From assembly GCA_020629715.1 (NCBI GenBank), contig JAHDCU010000005.1, positions 1 through 64,000 on the forward strand: a stretch of 64,000 nucleotides of DNA, read 5' to 3'. Under the pieces are notes generated by a model, which did no database searches, was not told the DNA's origin, and was given only the letters and a program-made list of their open reading frames with translations. Positions 33,656 through 43,151 of the stretch are shown piece by piece. Position 1 is the first letter of the stretch. The number at the start of each line of letters is the position of its first letter. Both the position numbers and the translations under genes were made by a program. Source of the stretch: Saprospiraceae bacterium (lineage in GTDB: Bacteria > Bacteroidota > Bacteroidia > Chitinophagales > Saprospiraceae).

Positions 33656-34066
33656 ATGAATAAAGCACTCGCTACGTTTATACTTGTTGCCTCTATTTTG
33701 ACGCTTATTTTTAGATATGGATTATCATCAGCAATCACTGAAAAATCTTGGGGATTTTTAATTGCGATTGCAGTGATTTACGGGCTCTCTATGTTTGCGT
33801 CAGGATGGTATTTAGGTAAAAAAGATAATCAAGAGTTACCCATCTATGACTTAGGTTTTCGATTTCACCTAAGTACATTTTTAGTTTATCATGCCATTTC
33901 AATTATTTGGATTATTTCTGGCGCTGGTAATCCTAATGAAAACTTATTCACCATATATATCGGTATGGGGATATGGTCTATATTCTTGACTATCCACGCC
34001 ATTTTCTATCTAGTTGAAAGACGAAAGGCTATAGCTTCTTTAGATAAAGATGAGCTATTTGAATAA
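33656..34066 (+). CDS. Four-helix integral membrane protein, partner of the PadR gene
   Basis: 136 residues with four hydrophobic segments (about 4-22, 30-50, 68-90, 98-120 by eye) and short charged ends. No family recognised. It starts at ATG 33656, two bases after the PadR stop, so the two are cotranscribed and perhaps coregulated. A TTG six bases earlier is an alternative start. Confidence 0.65.
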   Translation: MNKALATFILVASILTLIFRYGLSSAITEKSWGFLIAIAVIYGLSMFASGWYLGKKDNQELPIYDLGFRFHLSTFLVYHAISIIWIISGAGNPNENLFTIYIGMGIWSIFLTIHAIFYLVERRKAIASLDKDELFE

Positions 34067-34123
34067 TGTCAAATTGCGTTATGCAAGTTCAGGACCTAGG
34101 GGACAATGCGCTGAACAATTACT

Positions 34124-35641
34124 CTATAATTGAGAGAGCGGTCTATTTTCAATCTTAGCTTTTAGCCAAGAGACAATATCAATATAAATGAGGGCTCGTT
34201 TAGATTCTGATTGTGTAGAGTTTTGGGCGATTTCTGAACTATAAAATCTCATGATGTCTTTGTGCTCAAAAGAAGGGATCTTTGATAATTTAGTAAAGAG
34301 CTGGTAAATCAAGATTTGTATTTTATTAGATTCTTGTACGGATGAGAGATACCGTTTCATTCTCTTTACACGACTTACCAGTTTATCAAAATCTTGATCA
34401 TCGTATGTAGCCATCAAATACATGAGTCGAGCATAGGTTTGTATATCTTCTCGAAGTGCCTCATCTTTGATATTTATAATTTTCATAATGTATAGCATCG
34501 CGGATTTTGGATCTCCACTACCTAGATGCATCCAAGCAATTTTATAGTTAAGAATCATCACCTTATGCAAGTCTAGATATTTGCTGTATCTCTTCATCCT
34601 TTTCAATGTACGAGCAACATCAGAAAGACCTTTACTGTAGCTTCTATTTAGAAAATGTAGATTCATTCTTCCGATATGTACGTACAGAAATGATATAATC
34701 TTAGTATTCTGACTAAATGATCGGTAATTAGCTGTTCGAAAATGGTCTATTTCTTCTAAATATTTTGAGAATCGCTCTGTATCTTTTATGTGATATAACG
34801 AATTGAGTAGATAATGATATCCTCGTAAATAGAGGTTTACATCGCGTTCCTGTAACTCAACTGAGTTCTGAAAAAGTGTAATCCATTTTTCTGCATAGTG
34901 AGCACATTGATCAAATTGAAGACATATATAATGATACCATACATAAGACTGTATAAGGTATGCTCTTTCCAGTTCATCAAGTTCCAGTGGGTTTAAGTCT
35001 TGAATTTGCTCTACAAAGAATAGATGTAATTCATCTAACTGTTCTTCCGAATGTATATGCCCTTTTTTTATGTATTCATTCAGTAATGTTATTCTTAAGT
35101 TACTCAGAGCGACACGATTACTTAAATTTTTTGTTACTCGATCGGCTTGGTTTATAAGATTGGCTACCGTATCGGTTTTACTCCGGGTGATATGATTACA
35201 GTGAATCATCTTTTCTATTTCAATGATGGTAATCAACGAAAAATCGGCATGGTGTTTTATAGCATCGCTCTTGGCCTTTGATAGTATTTTTAAGGCTTGC
35301 ATGTACAGTCCTTTATCATATAGGACGTATGCAAAATCTATATATTCTCGAATCTTTATGATTGACTTTTTCTCTTTTTTAATAACTCTTAGGACAGTTA
35401 ATATTTTAGAGTAAAGATGTCTTTTAGCATTGGCATACTGTCCCACTTGTTTTATGCCAAGCTTAGTTTTTACAATGGCATCATCCAATTGAGTGGATCG
35501 GTCAATTATGTCAAATAATTGTAGAAATATTTTATCCTTTTCTTCTCCAGAACCTCCAACATAAAGTCTAAAAGCCCTCTTATCTGATCGAGTTAACGAT
35601 TTTATTAAAGAAAATAGATCTTCTGATCTCGAGATAGCCAT
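34124..35641 (-). CDS. Helical-repeat (TPR-like) protein of unknown function
   Basis: 505 residues from ATG 35641 (MAISRSEDLFSLIKSLTRSDKRAFRLY). No signal peptide. The whole length is alpha-helical with repeated A/Y/L-rich helices (YDKGLYMQALKILSKAKSDA, IAWMHLGSGDPKSAMLYIMK) suggesting TPR-type scaffold. This N-terminus (SLTRSDKRAF) is known to me from uncharacterised Bacteroidota proteins. The longer open frame to 35719 adds a hydrophobic AT-rich part and is not preferred. Divergent from the PII gene with a 143-bp gap. Confidence 0.6.
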   Translation of the reverse strand: MAISRSEDLFSLIKSLTRSDKRAFRLYVGGSGEEKDKIFLQLFDIIDRSTQLDDAIVKTKLGIKQVGQYANAKRHLYSKILTVLRVIKKEKKSIIKIREYIDFAYVLYDKGLYMQALKILSKAKSDAIKHHADFSLITIIEIEKMIHCNHITRSKTDTVANLINQADRVTKNLSNRVALSNLRITLLNEYIKKGHIHSEEQLDELHLFFVEQIQDLNPLELDELERAYLIQSYVWYHYICLQFDQCAHYAEKWITLFQNSVELQERDVNLYLRGYHYLLNSLYHIKDTERFSKYLEEIDHFRTANYRSFSQNTKIISFLYVHIGRMNLHFLNRSYSKGLSDVARTLKRMKRYSKYLDLHKVMILNYKIAWMHLGSGDPKSAMLYIMKIINIKDEALREDIQTYARLMYLMATYDDQDFDKLVSRVKRMKRYLSSVQESNKIQILIYQLFTKLSKIPSFEHKDIMRFYSSEIAQNSTQSESKRALIYIDIVSWLKAKIENRPLSQL

Positions 35642-35784
35642 GACAATGATGTTGATTATAAGTAGCTGGTTAATAGTTTGTTGTGATGAAAGTGTATCGC
35701 TTGAATTTAAAAAAATCATGCAAATCGGACTTTTTGTAGTGCATCTAGCGATCTACTTTCATATTGTAAAATAAGTCAAAACAA

Positions 35785-36129
35785 ATGAAAAAAATCGAAG
35801 CTATAGTGAGAGCGTCTAAGTTCGAAGACGTAAAAGAAGCTCTTGCCAACGAGGAAATTTATTTTTTCACCTTCTATGAAGTTAAGGGATACGGACATCA
35901 AAAAGGTAAGAGTAGATCTTATCGCGGTACTATCTATGATGTAGGGTACATTGCCAGAATAAAACTAGAGCTGCTCTTGAGTGAAACATTTGTGGATGCT
36001 GCTATAAAGGCAATACAAACAGCAGCTCATACTGGCGATAAAGGTGATGGTCTCATATACGTAAGTAGCTTAGAGAAAACAGTCAACATCAGAAGTGGAA
36101 AAACAGGTAGCGATGCTATCAATTCATAA
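35785..36129 (+). CDS. glnK: Nitrogen regulatory protein P-II
   Basis: 114 residues starting MKKIEAIVRASKFEDVKEAL. The T-loop reads GYGHQKGKSRSYRGTIYDV, with the tyrosine of YRGTIY in the position modified in enteric PII; B-loop HTGDKGDGLIYV binds ATP or 2-oxoglutarate. Directly upstream of amtB (29 bp), the classical glnK-amtB pair in which PII blocks the ammonium channel when nitrogen is plentiful. GlnB is an equally acceptable name. First gene of the nitrogen cluster. Confidence 0.93.
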   Translation: MKKIEAIVRASKFEDVKEALANEEIYFFTFYEVKGYGHQKGKSRSYRGTIYDVGYIARIKLELLLSETFVDAAIKAIQTAAHTGDKGDGLIYVSSLEKTVNIRSGKTGSDAINS

Positions 36130-36158
36130 TAGTTTTTAGAAAATCAACTTATACAAAA

Positions 36159-37412
36159 ATGAATGAATCATTAACATTAGCGCAAGAAGCATTGGCGGCT
36201 GCTAACGACGCTAAGTTTGTAGCCAATAACGTTTGGATGCTTGTTGCCACCGTACTCGTCTTTATTATGCACCTAGGTTTTGCAACCTTAGAGTCAGGAT
36301 TTGTACAAAAGAAAAACGTCGTAAACATTCTTTTTAAGAATGTTATGATTGTGTCTATCGGTTTATTGTCCTACTATTTTGTTGGTTTCAATTTGATGTA
36401 CCCAGGGGTAGATGGAGGTTATTTTGTATTTGCAGGTTTTGGACTTACCAATCCTGAGGGAGCGGCTGGTCTTATAGATTATGCAAGCGGAGGATATACA
36501 TATTATACTGATTTTATATTTCAAGGGATGTTTGCGGCAACTTGTTGTACGATCGTCTCTGGAGCGGTAGCGGAAAGAGTAAAGCTTATCCCTTTCCTTA
36601 TTTTCTGTTTATTCTTTGTAACGATCTCTTACCCTATCACAGGATACTGGAAGTGGGGTGCAGGTTGGTTAGATGCCATGGGTTTTTATGACTTTGCTGG
36701 ATCAACTATCGTACACTCTGTAGGTGGTTGGGGAGCATTGGCAGGTGCCTTATTATTAGGGCCAAGACTTGGCAAGTATACTGAAAAAGGAATAAAGCCT
36801 ATACCAGGTCATAGTATGCCTCTAGCAACCATTGGTGTATTTCTTCTTTGGTTTGGATGGTTTGGATTCAACGGTGGTTCGGTGTTATCAGCTGATCCAG
36901 GAGCAGTTTCATTGGTGTTTGTCACAACGTCTGTTGCTGCGGCTGCTGGTTGTATCGGTGCATTCTTGATATCCAAGTTTGTTTATAAATCATATGATTT
37001 AGGCATGGCGCTCAACGGTATTCTTGGTGGCTTAGTGGGTATAACAGCAAGTGCTGATGGTGTATCAGTTTCTTCTGCAATACTTATCGGATTGATTGCT
37101 GGAGCAATTATTCCAATTTCTGTAAATCTATTTGATAAGATGAAGATTGATGATCCGGTAGGTGCAACCTCGGTACACTTAGTCTGCGGTATATGGGGTA
37201 CTATAGCAGTAGCACTTTTTGGAAATTATGGAGAAGGAGTGGGTACTCTAGGAGTACAACTATTAGGTATCGCAGCTGTAGGAGTATTTACATTTGCTTT
37301 TGCTTTTATTGTATTCTTTCTCTTGAAAATTACAGTAGGTATTAGAGTTGATGCTCCCGAAGAGACCATAGGTCTAGACATCGGTGAACACCAAGCACAG
37401 GCCTACACATAA
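36159..37412 (+). CDS. amtB: Ammonium transporter
   Basis: 417 residues, about 11 membrane helices, N-terminus VWMLVATVLVFIMHLGFATLESGF and the signature DFAGSTIVHSVGGWGALAG, with the pore histidines in IVHSVGG and TSVHLVCG. C-terminal tail (VDAPEETIGLDIGEHQ) matches the conserved regulatory tail of Amt proteins that contacts PII. Located between glnK and the porin/glutamate synthase genes, consistent with ammonium uptake feeding GOGAT. Confidence 0.95.
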   Translation: MNESLTLAQEALAAANDAKFVANNVWMLVATVLVFIMHLGFATLESGFVQKKNVVNILFKNVMIVSIGLLSYYFVGFNLMYPGVDGGYFVFAGFGLTNPEGAAGLIDYASGGYTYYTDFIFQGMFAATCCTIVSGAVAERVKLIPFLIFCLFFVTISYPITGYWKWGAGWLDAMGFYDFAGSTIVHSVGGWGALAGALLLGPRLGKYTEKGIKPIPGHSMPLATIGVFLLWFGWFGFNGGSVLSADPGAVSLVFVTTSVAAAAGCIGAFLISKFVYKSYDLGMALNGILGGLVGITASADGVSVSSAILIGLIAGAIIPISVNLFDKMKIDDPVGATSVHLVCGIWGTIAVALFGNYGEGVGTLGVQLLGIAAVGVFTFAFAFIVFFLLKITVGIRVDAPEETIGLDIGEHQAQAYT

Positions 37413-37446
37413 TTGAAATTGTAATAAGTAGTCTTTTAATAAAAAG

Positions 37447-37475
37447 CCCTTGATCCTGGCGGGGACCAAGGGTAA
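37447..37475. other. Hairpin in the amtB-porin gap
   Basis: CCCTTG and CAAGGG (arms near 37447 and 37470) enclose a GC-rich internal part; on the minus strand the hairpin is followed by TTTTT. A second pair, GTAATAC/GTATTAC (about 37473 and 37503), follows. It may be a terminator or regulatory RNA structure for the downstream genes; direction and role are uncertain. Confidence 0.35.
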
Positions 37476-37587
37476 TACAAACAACTTTCATTGCTTGCAT
37501 AGTGGTATTACGAATGTAAGATTATTGTAGCAATGATTAAAGTTTCATTCTTTAAATAATTCAACACTTTCGTAAATCTCATTTATC

Positions 37588-38631
37588 ATGAAATTTAATT
37601 TTTTAGTCATTATTGTACTTTTAATATCATATCAATCTACTTTCGCTCAAGAAGAGGCTGATTCATCTGCGCTCCAGATTTCAGGATCTATAGATGCATA
37701 TTTCAGAGTTAACCTAAACGCTGATTTTGATCAAGCGCCGGGTACTTCTTTTGCTAATCTTCCTGGTTTTTCACTTGGTATGGCAAATATCATCCTGTCC
37801 AAGGAAGTCAATGGTGTTGGCTTCGTAGCTGACGCAGTCTTTGGCCCTCGTGGAGAAGATGCTACCTTTTTATCTCCTTTTTTGAGGGCTGGAGGTAGTT
37901 CTAATATTGTCAATCAGTTATACGCATACTGGAATGTTTCTGATAAGGTCACACTTACCCTAGGAAACTTCAATACTTTCTTAGGATATGAAGTCATATC
38001 TCCTACGAGCAATTTCAATTACTCTACGAGTTACTTATTTTCATATGGTCCCTTTTCACATACAGGTATCAAAGCGGATTTTGACTTAGGAAGTGGATTG
38101 ACATTAATGACAGGCGTATTTAATCCGACAGATGCCACAGAATACAATCCTACCAATGACTTTGTCGGTGGTTTACAATTGGGTTATGCGGCTGGAGACT
38201 TTAGTATATACGCTAATTTCCTGGGTGATTTAGCTGGAGAAGATGAGGAGGGGAATAGTGCTTTTAGACAGTTTGACATCACTGCAGGATACGATGTCAC
38301 AAATAAAATTTATTTAGGTTTAAATACAAGTGTAGCTTCAGATAACTTTTTTGGTATAGCAGGATACTTACAGTATCAAACTACAGATGATCTCAAATTA
38401 GGGATCAGAGTGGAGTCATTTGAAGATCAAGGTTTAGGTTTATTCGGTGGTACGGCAGATGATCCTCAGGATGTTTTGAACGTAACACTGTCGGCTAATT
38501 ATGCCGTGGGACCGTTGACCATAATTCCAGAGTTTAGAATTGACGCTTTTTCTACAGAAATCGTCGCTTCAGAAGATGAACTTACTGATAGTTTGAGCTC
38601 ATTTGTATTAGCAGTAGCATATGGTTTTTAG
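37588..38631 (+). CDS. Outer-membrane beta-barrel porin (BBP2/OmpL-like)
   Basis: 347 residues with a Sec signal peptide (MKFNFLVIIVLLISYQSTFAQ) and a barrel of alternating strands ending in aromatic VLAVAYGF, as outer-membrane proteins do. Segments such as SGSIDAYFRVN, QLYAYWNVSDKVTLTLGNFNTFLGYEV and FSHTGIKADF fit the BBP2 putative porin family. Its place between amtB and gltB (19 bp) suggests it admits a nitrogen compound through the outer membrane; that role is inferred from context. Confidence 0.8.
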   Translation: MKFNFLVIIVLLISYQSTFAQEEADSSALQISGSIDAYFRVNLNADFDQAPGTSFANLPGFSLGMANIILSKEVNGVGFVADAVFGPRGEDATFLSPFLRAGGSSNIVNQLYAYWNVSDKVTLTLGNFNTFLGYEVISPTSNFNYSTSYLFSYGPFSHTGIKADFDLGSGLTLMTGVFNPTDATEYNPTNDFVGGLQLGYAAGDFSIYANFLGDLAGEDEEGNSAFRQFDITAGYDVTNKIYLGLNTSVASDNFFGIAGYLQYQTTDDLKLGIRVESFEDQGLGLFGGTADDPQDVLNVTLSANYAVGPLTIIPEFRIDAFSTEIVASEDELTDSLSSFVLAVAYGF

Positions 38632-38650
38632 TTAGTAAATATTTGATTGC

Positions 38651-41600
38651 ATGGAAAAAAAAACTACCGATCCTGAGCAACAGGGATTATATGTACCACA
38701 ATTAGAGAAAGACGCCTGTGGTGTAGGATTGCTTGCTGATCTTAAAGCAACCCCTACGAGGTATATTGTAGATTCGGCCCTAACCGTATTAGAAAATATG
38801 GAGCATCGAGGTGCCTGTGGCTGCGAGGCCAATACAGGTGATGGTGCGGGAATATTAGTACAATTACCACATGAGTTTTTTGAAAATGAGGCACAAACTT
38901 ATGATTGCATCTTACCCAAAAGTGGGAGATATGGTGTCGGTATGTTTTTTTTTCCTTTTGATCTAGCCAGACGTAAATACTGCTTGAGTATAATCAAAAA
39001 GGTTGCAAAAAACCATGATTTTAAAATTTTATTCCACAGAAAAGTTCCTGTAGATAACAGTATGATCGGGGCATCGGCTAAGTCCACCGAGCCCGTTATG
39101 AAACAAATTTTTTTCAAAACCACAGGTTTTAATAATAAGGATATCGAGCGCAGATTTTACTTTTTGCGTAACTCGATCATGAAGAAGATCTATTTTAGTG
39201 ATCCAGCACTTGTAGATGATTTCTATATAGCTTCTTTATCTTCAAAGACTATTGTTTACAAAGGCTTACTTACTGCCGTACAACTCCGCTATTACTTTAA
39301 AGACTTGATGAATCCTGCGTTCAAATCCGCTGTGGCTATTGTACATAGTAGATTTTCAACTAATACTTTACCCAAGTGGAAGCTAGCGCAGCCGTTTAGA
39401 TGTATATCTCATAATGGAGAAATCAATACCATCCAAGGAAATATCAACTGGTGGCAAGCTAGAGAAAGATATATGGAAAAAGTTGCTCAAGGTTATGGTG
39501 AGCTGACTAAGGTTTTTCCAGTATGTGATCCTTATATTTCTGACTCAGGAAATTTTGATAATGCTGTAGATTTTTTAAAAACCGCAAGTCGATCTATACC
39601 ACATGCGATCATGATGATGATCCCAGAAGCATGGCAAAATGATAAATCTATCTCTGACCATAAGAAAGCATTCTACGAATATCATGACGCTATAATAGAA
39701 CCTTGGGATGGTCCCGCTTCTATCTGTTTTACTGATGGGACGATTGTAGGTGCTACATTGGATAGGAATGGTCTAAGACCTTCGAGATACGTTCTTACAG
39801 ATGATAATATCCTGATACTTGGTAGTGAGGCAGGATGCTTAGAATTGGATCAGTCAAAAGTGGTGCTAAAGGGTAGATTACAACCAGGTAAAATGTTGGT
39901 GGCAGATCTTGATGAACATAGGATTATATCCGATCAAGAGCTTAAAGATACCATCTGTAAGCGTAAACCTTATCGCAGTTGGTTGCAAGAAAATGAAATA
40001 AAAATCGAAGAGCTTCAAGATCATCCATTAGATCTTCATTATGCTTCATCTATTTATCAGCGACAAGTGGCTTCCGGGATAAGTCAAGAAGATGTGGATC
40101 TTATCATAGATGCTATGATCAAGAAGGAAAAAGAACCCATTGGCTCTATGGGTGCTGACATACCCCTGGCAGTATTATCTAAAATTGCCCAACATCCGGC
40201 TAATTACTTTAAGCAACATTTTGCACAGGTAACCAATCCACCCATAGATTCTCTAAGAGAAAACTTCTATATGAGTCTAAGTACGGTTATAGGAGGTACC
40301 AGTAAAATGATAAATATAGGTCCAGCTGAGGCAAAATTTTTGAGACTAGAAAGCCCTGTATTAAGTACCAAAGATGCTGGCAGAATATATTATGCCAATA
40401 ATTCTTTACTCCTTAAGTCAGATCTTGACGCTTGTGTTTCTAAGGAAAAATCGATTAAAAAAGCTATTAAGGAAATTTGTCGCTTAGCCATAAAGTATAT
40501 TCGTGAGGGTACTAAAATTTTGCGGATCACCGATCATAACTTAAATGCATCGAATATCGCTATTCCTTCTTTGTTACTTACCGGAGCACTTCATCATTAT
40601 CTCATTAAAAAGGGTTTGAGAAAAGAGGTTTCCTTGATTGTTGAATGTGGAGATATCTGGGAAACACATCATTATGCCTGTCTACTTTCGTTCGGAGCGG
40701 ATCTGATCTATCCAAGTCTGGTACTTCAAAGTATTGATGCCATGAGTCATGAAAGAGAGGAGGATAGTGAAAAACTGCAAAAGAAATATATCAATGCAGT
40801 CAATAAAGGATTGCTAAAAATCATGTCGAAACTTGGAGTATCTACACTAGCCTCATACAAAGGTGCTCAGACATTTGAGGCACTAGGTATTGATCGTGAA
40901 GTCATAGATCTCTGTTTTAAAGGTACAATATCTAGGATCGGAGGAATGACTTTTGATGGTTTGAAAAAAGAAGCCTTGGTTAAGCATTCTCTTGCATTCA
41001 GCCCTAATCAAAATAAATTGCCTCAAATAGGAAATTATCAGTGGAAGCGCAAGGGTGAATACCATTTATTCAATCCACAGACCATTCATTTATTACAACA
41101 TGCAACTTCGCAAAATAACTATGATACGTATAAGCGTTTTGCTCATCATATCGATGAATTAGAATATAATGGCAGTTCGCTACGTAGTTTCTTAAAGATA
41201 GACGCTTCAAAAAGCATTCCCATAGAAGAGGTAGAGAGTGTTGAAAGTATTTTAAAAAGATTTGCAACTGGAGCTATGTCCTTAGGCTCTTTAAGTCATG
41301 AAGCTCATGCAACTCTAGCTATTGCCATGAATAGAATAGGTGGTAAAAGTAATAGTGGAGAGGGCGGAGAAGATGAGCGACGATTCAATCGAAAACCGAA
41401 TGGTGATCTTGAAAGATCAGCAATCAAACAAGTAGCTTCTGGTCGATTTGGTGTAGATATTCACTACTTGACTAATGCTGATGAGATTCAAATAAAAATA
41501 GCACAAGGGGCGAAACCTGGTGAAGGTGGACAGCTACCCGGTCATAAAGTAGACCCTTATATTGCGAAAATCAGAAACGCAACACCTGGAGTAGGGCTTA

Positions 41601-43150
41601 TATCTCCACCACCACATCATGATATATATTCTATTGAGGATTTGGCTCAACTCATTTTTGATTTGAAAAATGCTAATAAAAATGCCAGGATTAGCGTAAA
41701 ACTGGTATCCAAGGCAGGAGTAGGTATCATTGCTTCCGGTGTGACCAAGGCGCATGCTGATCATATTTTAATATCTGGTTTTGATGGTGGCACAGGGGCA
41801 TCGCCATTGAGTAGTGTACGTCATGCAGGGTTGCCCTGGGAGCTTGGGCTGGCGGAGACTCATCAAACCCTAATCAAAAATGGTCTTAGAGATCGTGTTG
41901 TTTTACAAACAGATGGTCAAATAAGAACTGGTCGTGACCTTGCGATTGCTACACTTCTGGGTGCAGAGGAGTGGGGAATAGCTACCGCAGCACTGGTAGT
42001 AGAAGGGTGTATATTAATGAGAAAATGCCATCTCAATACTTGCCCAGTAGGAATCGCTACGCAGGATCCTGAACTACGAGCAAAATATAATGGAAAGGTT
42101 GATCACGTTGTTAATTACTTTTACTTTCTAGCACGACATCTACGAGAGATCATGGCAGAGTGTGGGGTACGTACGGTTAATGAGATGGTCGGTAGAACAG
42201 ATTTACTTGCTGTAAGAGGGCAAGACCGTCATTGGAAGTCTCAATGCGTAGACTTAAGTCCTCTCCTACATATCGAAAATAATAAATACGGCAATACGCC
42301 TTATGCATCAAAAACTCAAGACCATGGTATTGATGATATATTAGATCATAGGTTGATCGCATTAAGTGATCTTGCCAGGGCAGAAGGAAAAAGCTATTCA
42401 AGTAATTTTATCATTAAGAGTACTGATAGAGCAGTCGGTACTATGCTTTCTCACGAAGTCACAAAGGTTTATGGTGGTCAAGGGTTACCTCAGGATCATT
42501 TATCTTTTAGATTTAGAGGATCTTCAGGTCAAAGTTTTGGAGCATTTCTAGCTACAGGTATCTCATTTACCTTAGAGGGTGAATCCAATGATTACCTTGG
42601 GAAAGGTTTAAGTGGAGGTAAGATATCTGTTTTGCCCGATCGAGACTCATCATTTAAGGCAGATGAAAATATTATCATCGGAAATGTTGCATTATATGGA
42701 GCAACCAACGGATCAGCATATATCAGCGGTATCGCTGGAGATAGGTTTTGTGTTAGAAATAGCGGGGCCCATGCTGTCGTAGAAGGCCTTGGTGATAATG
42801 GATGTGAATATATGACTGGAGGCTCGGTGATAGTCATCGGGAGTATAGGTAGAAACTTTGCGGCTGGGATGAGTGGAGGTATTGCCTACTTGTATAAAAC
42901 CATTGATTACAAGTTATCCAACTTAAATAATGAACTTATTCTGATAGAAAACCCATCTCAAGAGGATCAAGAGATGATCAGAAAACAGCTACGAGCGCAT
43001 GTAAATTATACGGGCTCTGTAAAAGGACTGAATATACTATCCAATTGGGATCGAGATAAGAATAATTTCATCAAAATTATTCCTGAGGATTATAAAGCAG
43101 TAATTGAAAATAGAAAATTAACGCTTAGTAAAGCAGAAAAAGTGAGCTAG
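38651..43150 (+). CDS. gltB: Glutamate synthase large subunit
   Basis: 1499 residues. A class II glutaminase domain after a 22-residue propeptide, nucleophile C23 in DACGVGLLAD; central and FMN-binding synthase domains (SNSGEGGEDERRF, QIAQGAKPGEGGQLPG, SGFDGGTGASPLSS); 3Fe-4S cysteines in MRKCHLNTCPVG; C-terminal GXGXG beta-helix (GLSGGKI, GSAYISGIAGDRF, GMSGGIAYLY). Makes two glutamates from glutamine and 2-oxoglutarate. It lies 1 bp from gltD and 19 bp after the porin, so it is part of the ammonium assimilation operon. Confidence 0.97.
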   Translation: MEKKTTDPEQQGLYVPQLEKDACGVGLLADLKATPTRYIVDSALTVLENMEHRGACGCEANTGDGAGILVQLPHEFFENEAQTYDCILPKSGRYGVGMFFFPFDLARRKYCLSIIKKVAKNHDFKILFHRKVPVDNSMIGASAKSTEPVMKQIFFKTTGFNNKDIERRFYFLRNSIMKKIYFSDPALVDDFYIASLSSKTIVYKGLLTAVQLRYYFKDLMNPAFKSAVAIVHSRFSTNTLPKWKLAQPFRCISHNGEINTIQGNINWWQARERYMEKVAQGYGELTKVFPVCDPYISDSGNFDNAVDFLKTASRSIPHAIMMMIPEAWQNDKSISDHKKAFYEYHDAIIEPWDGPASICFTDGTIVGATLDRNGLRPSRYVLTDDNILILGSEAGCLELDQSKVVLKGRLQPGKMLVADLDEHRIISDQELKDTICKRKPYRSWLQENEIKIEELQDHPLDLHYASSIYQRQVASGISQEDVDLIIDAMIKKEKEPIGSMGADIPLAVLSKIAQHPANYFKQHFAQVTNPPIDSLRENFYMSLSTVIGGTSKMINIGPAEAKFLRLESPVLSTKDAGRIYYANNSLLLKSDLDACVSKEKSIKKAIKEICRLAIKYIREGTKILRITDHNLNASNIAIPSLLLTGALHHYLIKKGLRKEVSLIVECGDIWETHHYACLLSFGADLIYPSLVLQSIDAMSHEREEDSEKLQKKYINAVNKGLLKIMSKLGVSTLASYKGAQTFEALGIDREVIDLCFKGTISRIGGMTFDGLKKEALVKHSLAFSPNQNKLPQIGNYQWKRKGEYHLFNPQTIHLLQHATSQNNYDTYKRFAHHIDELEYNGSSLRSFLKIDASKSIPIEEVESVESILKRFATGAMSLGSLSHEAHATLAIAMNRIGGKSNSGEGGEDERRFNRKPNGDLERSAIKQVASGRFGVDIHYLTNADEIQIKIAQGAKPGEGGQLPGHKVDPYIAKIRNATPGVGLISPPPHHDIYSIEDLAQLIFDLKNANKNARISVKLVSKAGVGIIASGVTKAHADHILISGFDGGTGASPLSSVRHAGLPWELGLAETHQTLIKNGLRDRVVLQTDGQIRTGRDLAIATLLGAEEWGIATAALVVEGCILMRKCHLNTCPVGIATQDPELRAKYNGKVDHVVNYFYFLARHLREIMAECGVRTVNEMVGRTDLLAVRGQDRHWKSQCVDLSPLLHIENNKYGNTPYASKTQDHGIDDILDHRLIALSDLARAEGKSYSSNFIIKSTDRAVGTMLSHEVTKVYGGQGLPQDHLSFRFRGSSGQSFGAFLATGISFTLEGESNDYLGKGLSGGKISVLPDRDSSFKADENIIIGNVALYGATNGSAYISGIAGDRFCVRNSGAHAVVEGLGDNGCEYMTGGSVIVIGSIGRNFAAGMSGGIAYLYKTIDYKLSNLNNELILIENPSQEDQEMIRKQLRAHVNYTGSVKGLNILSNWDRDKNNFIKIIPEDYKAVIENRKLTLSKAEKVS

Positions 43151-43151
43151 G

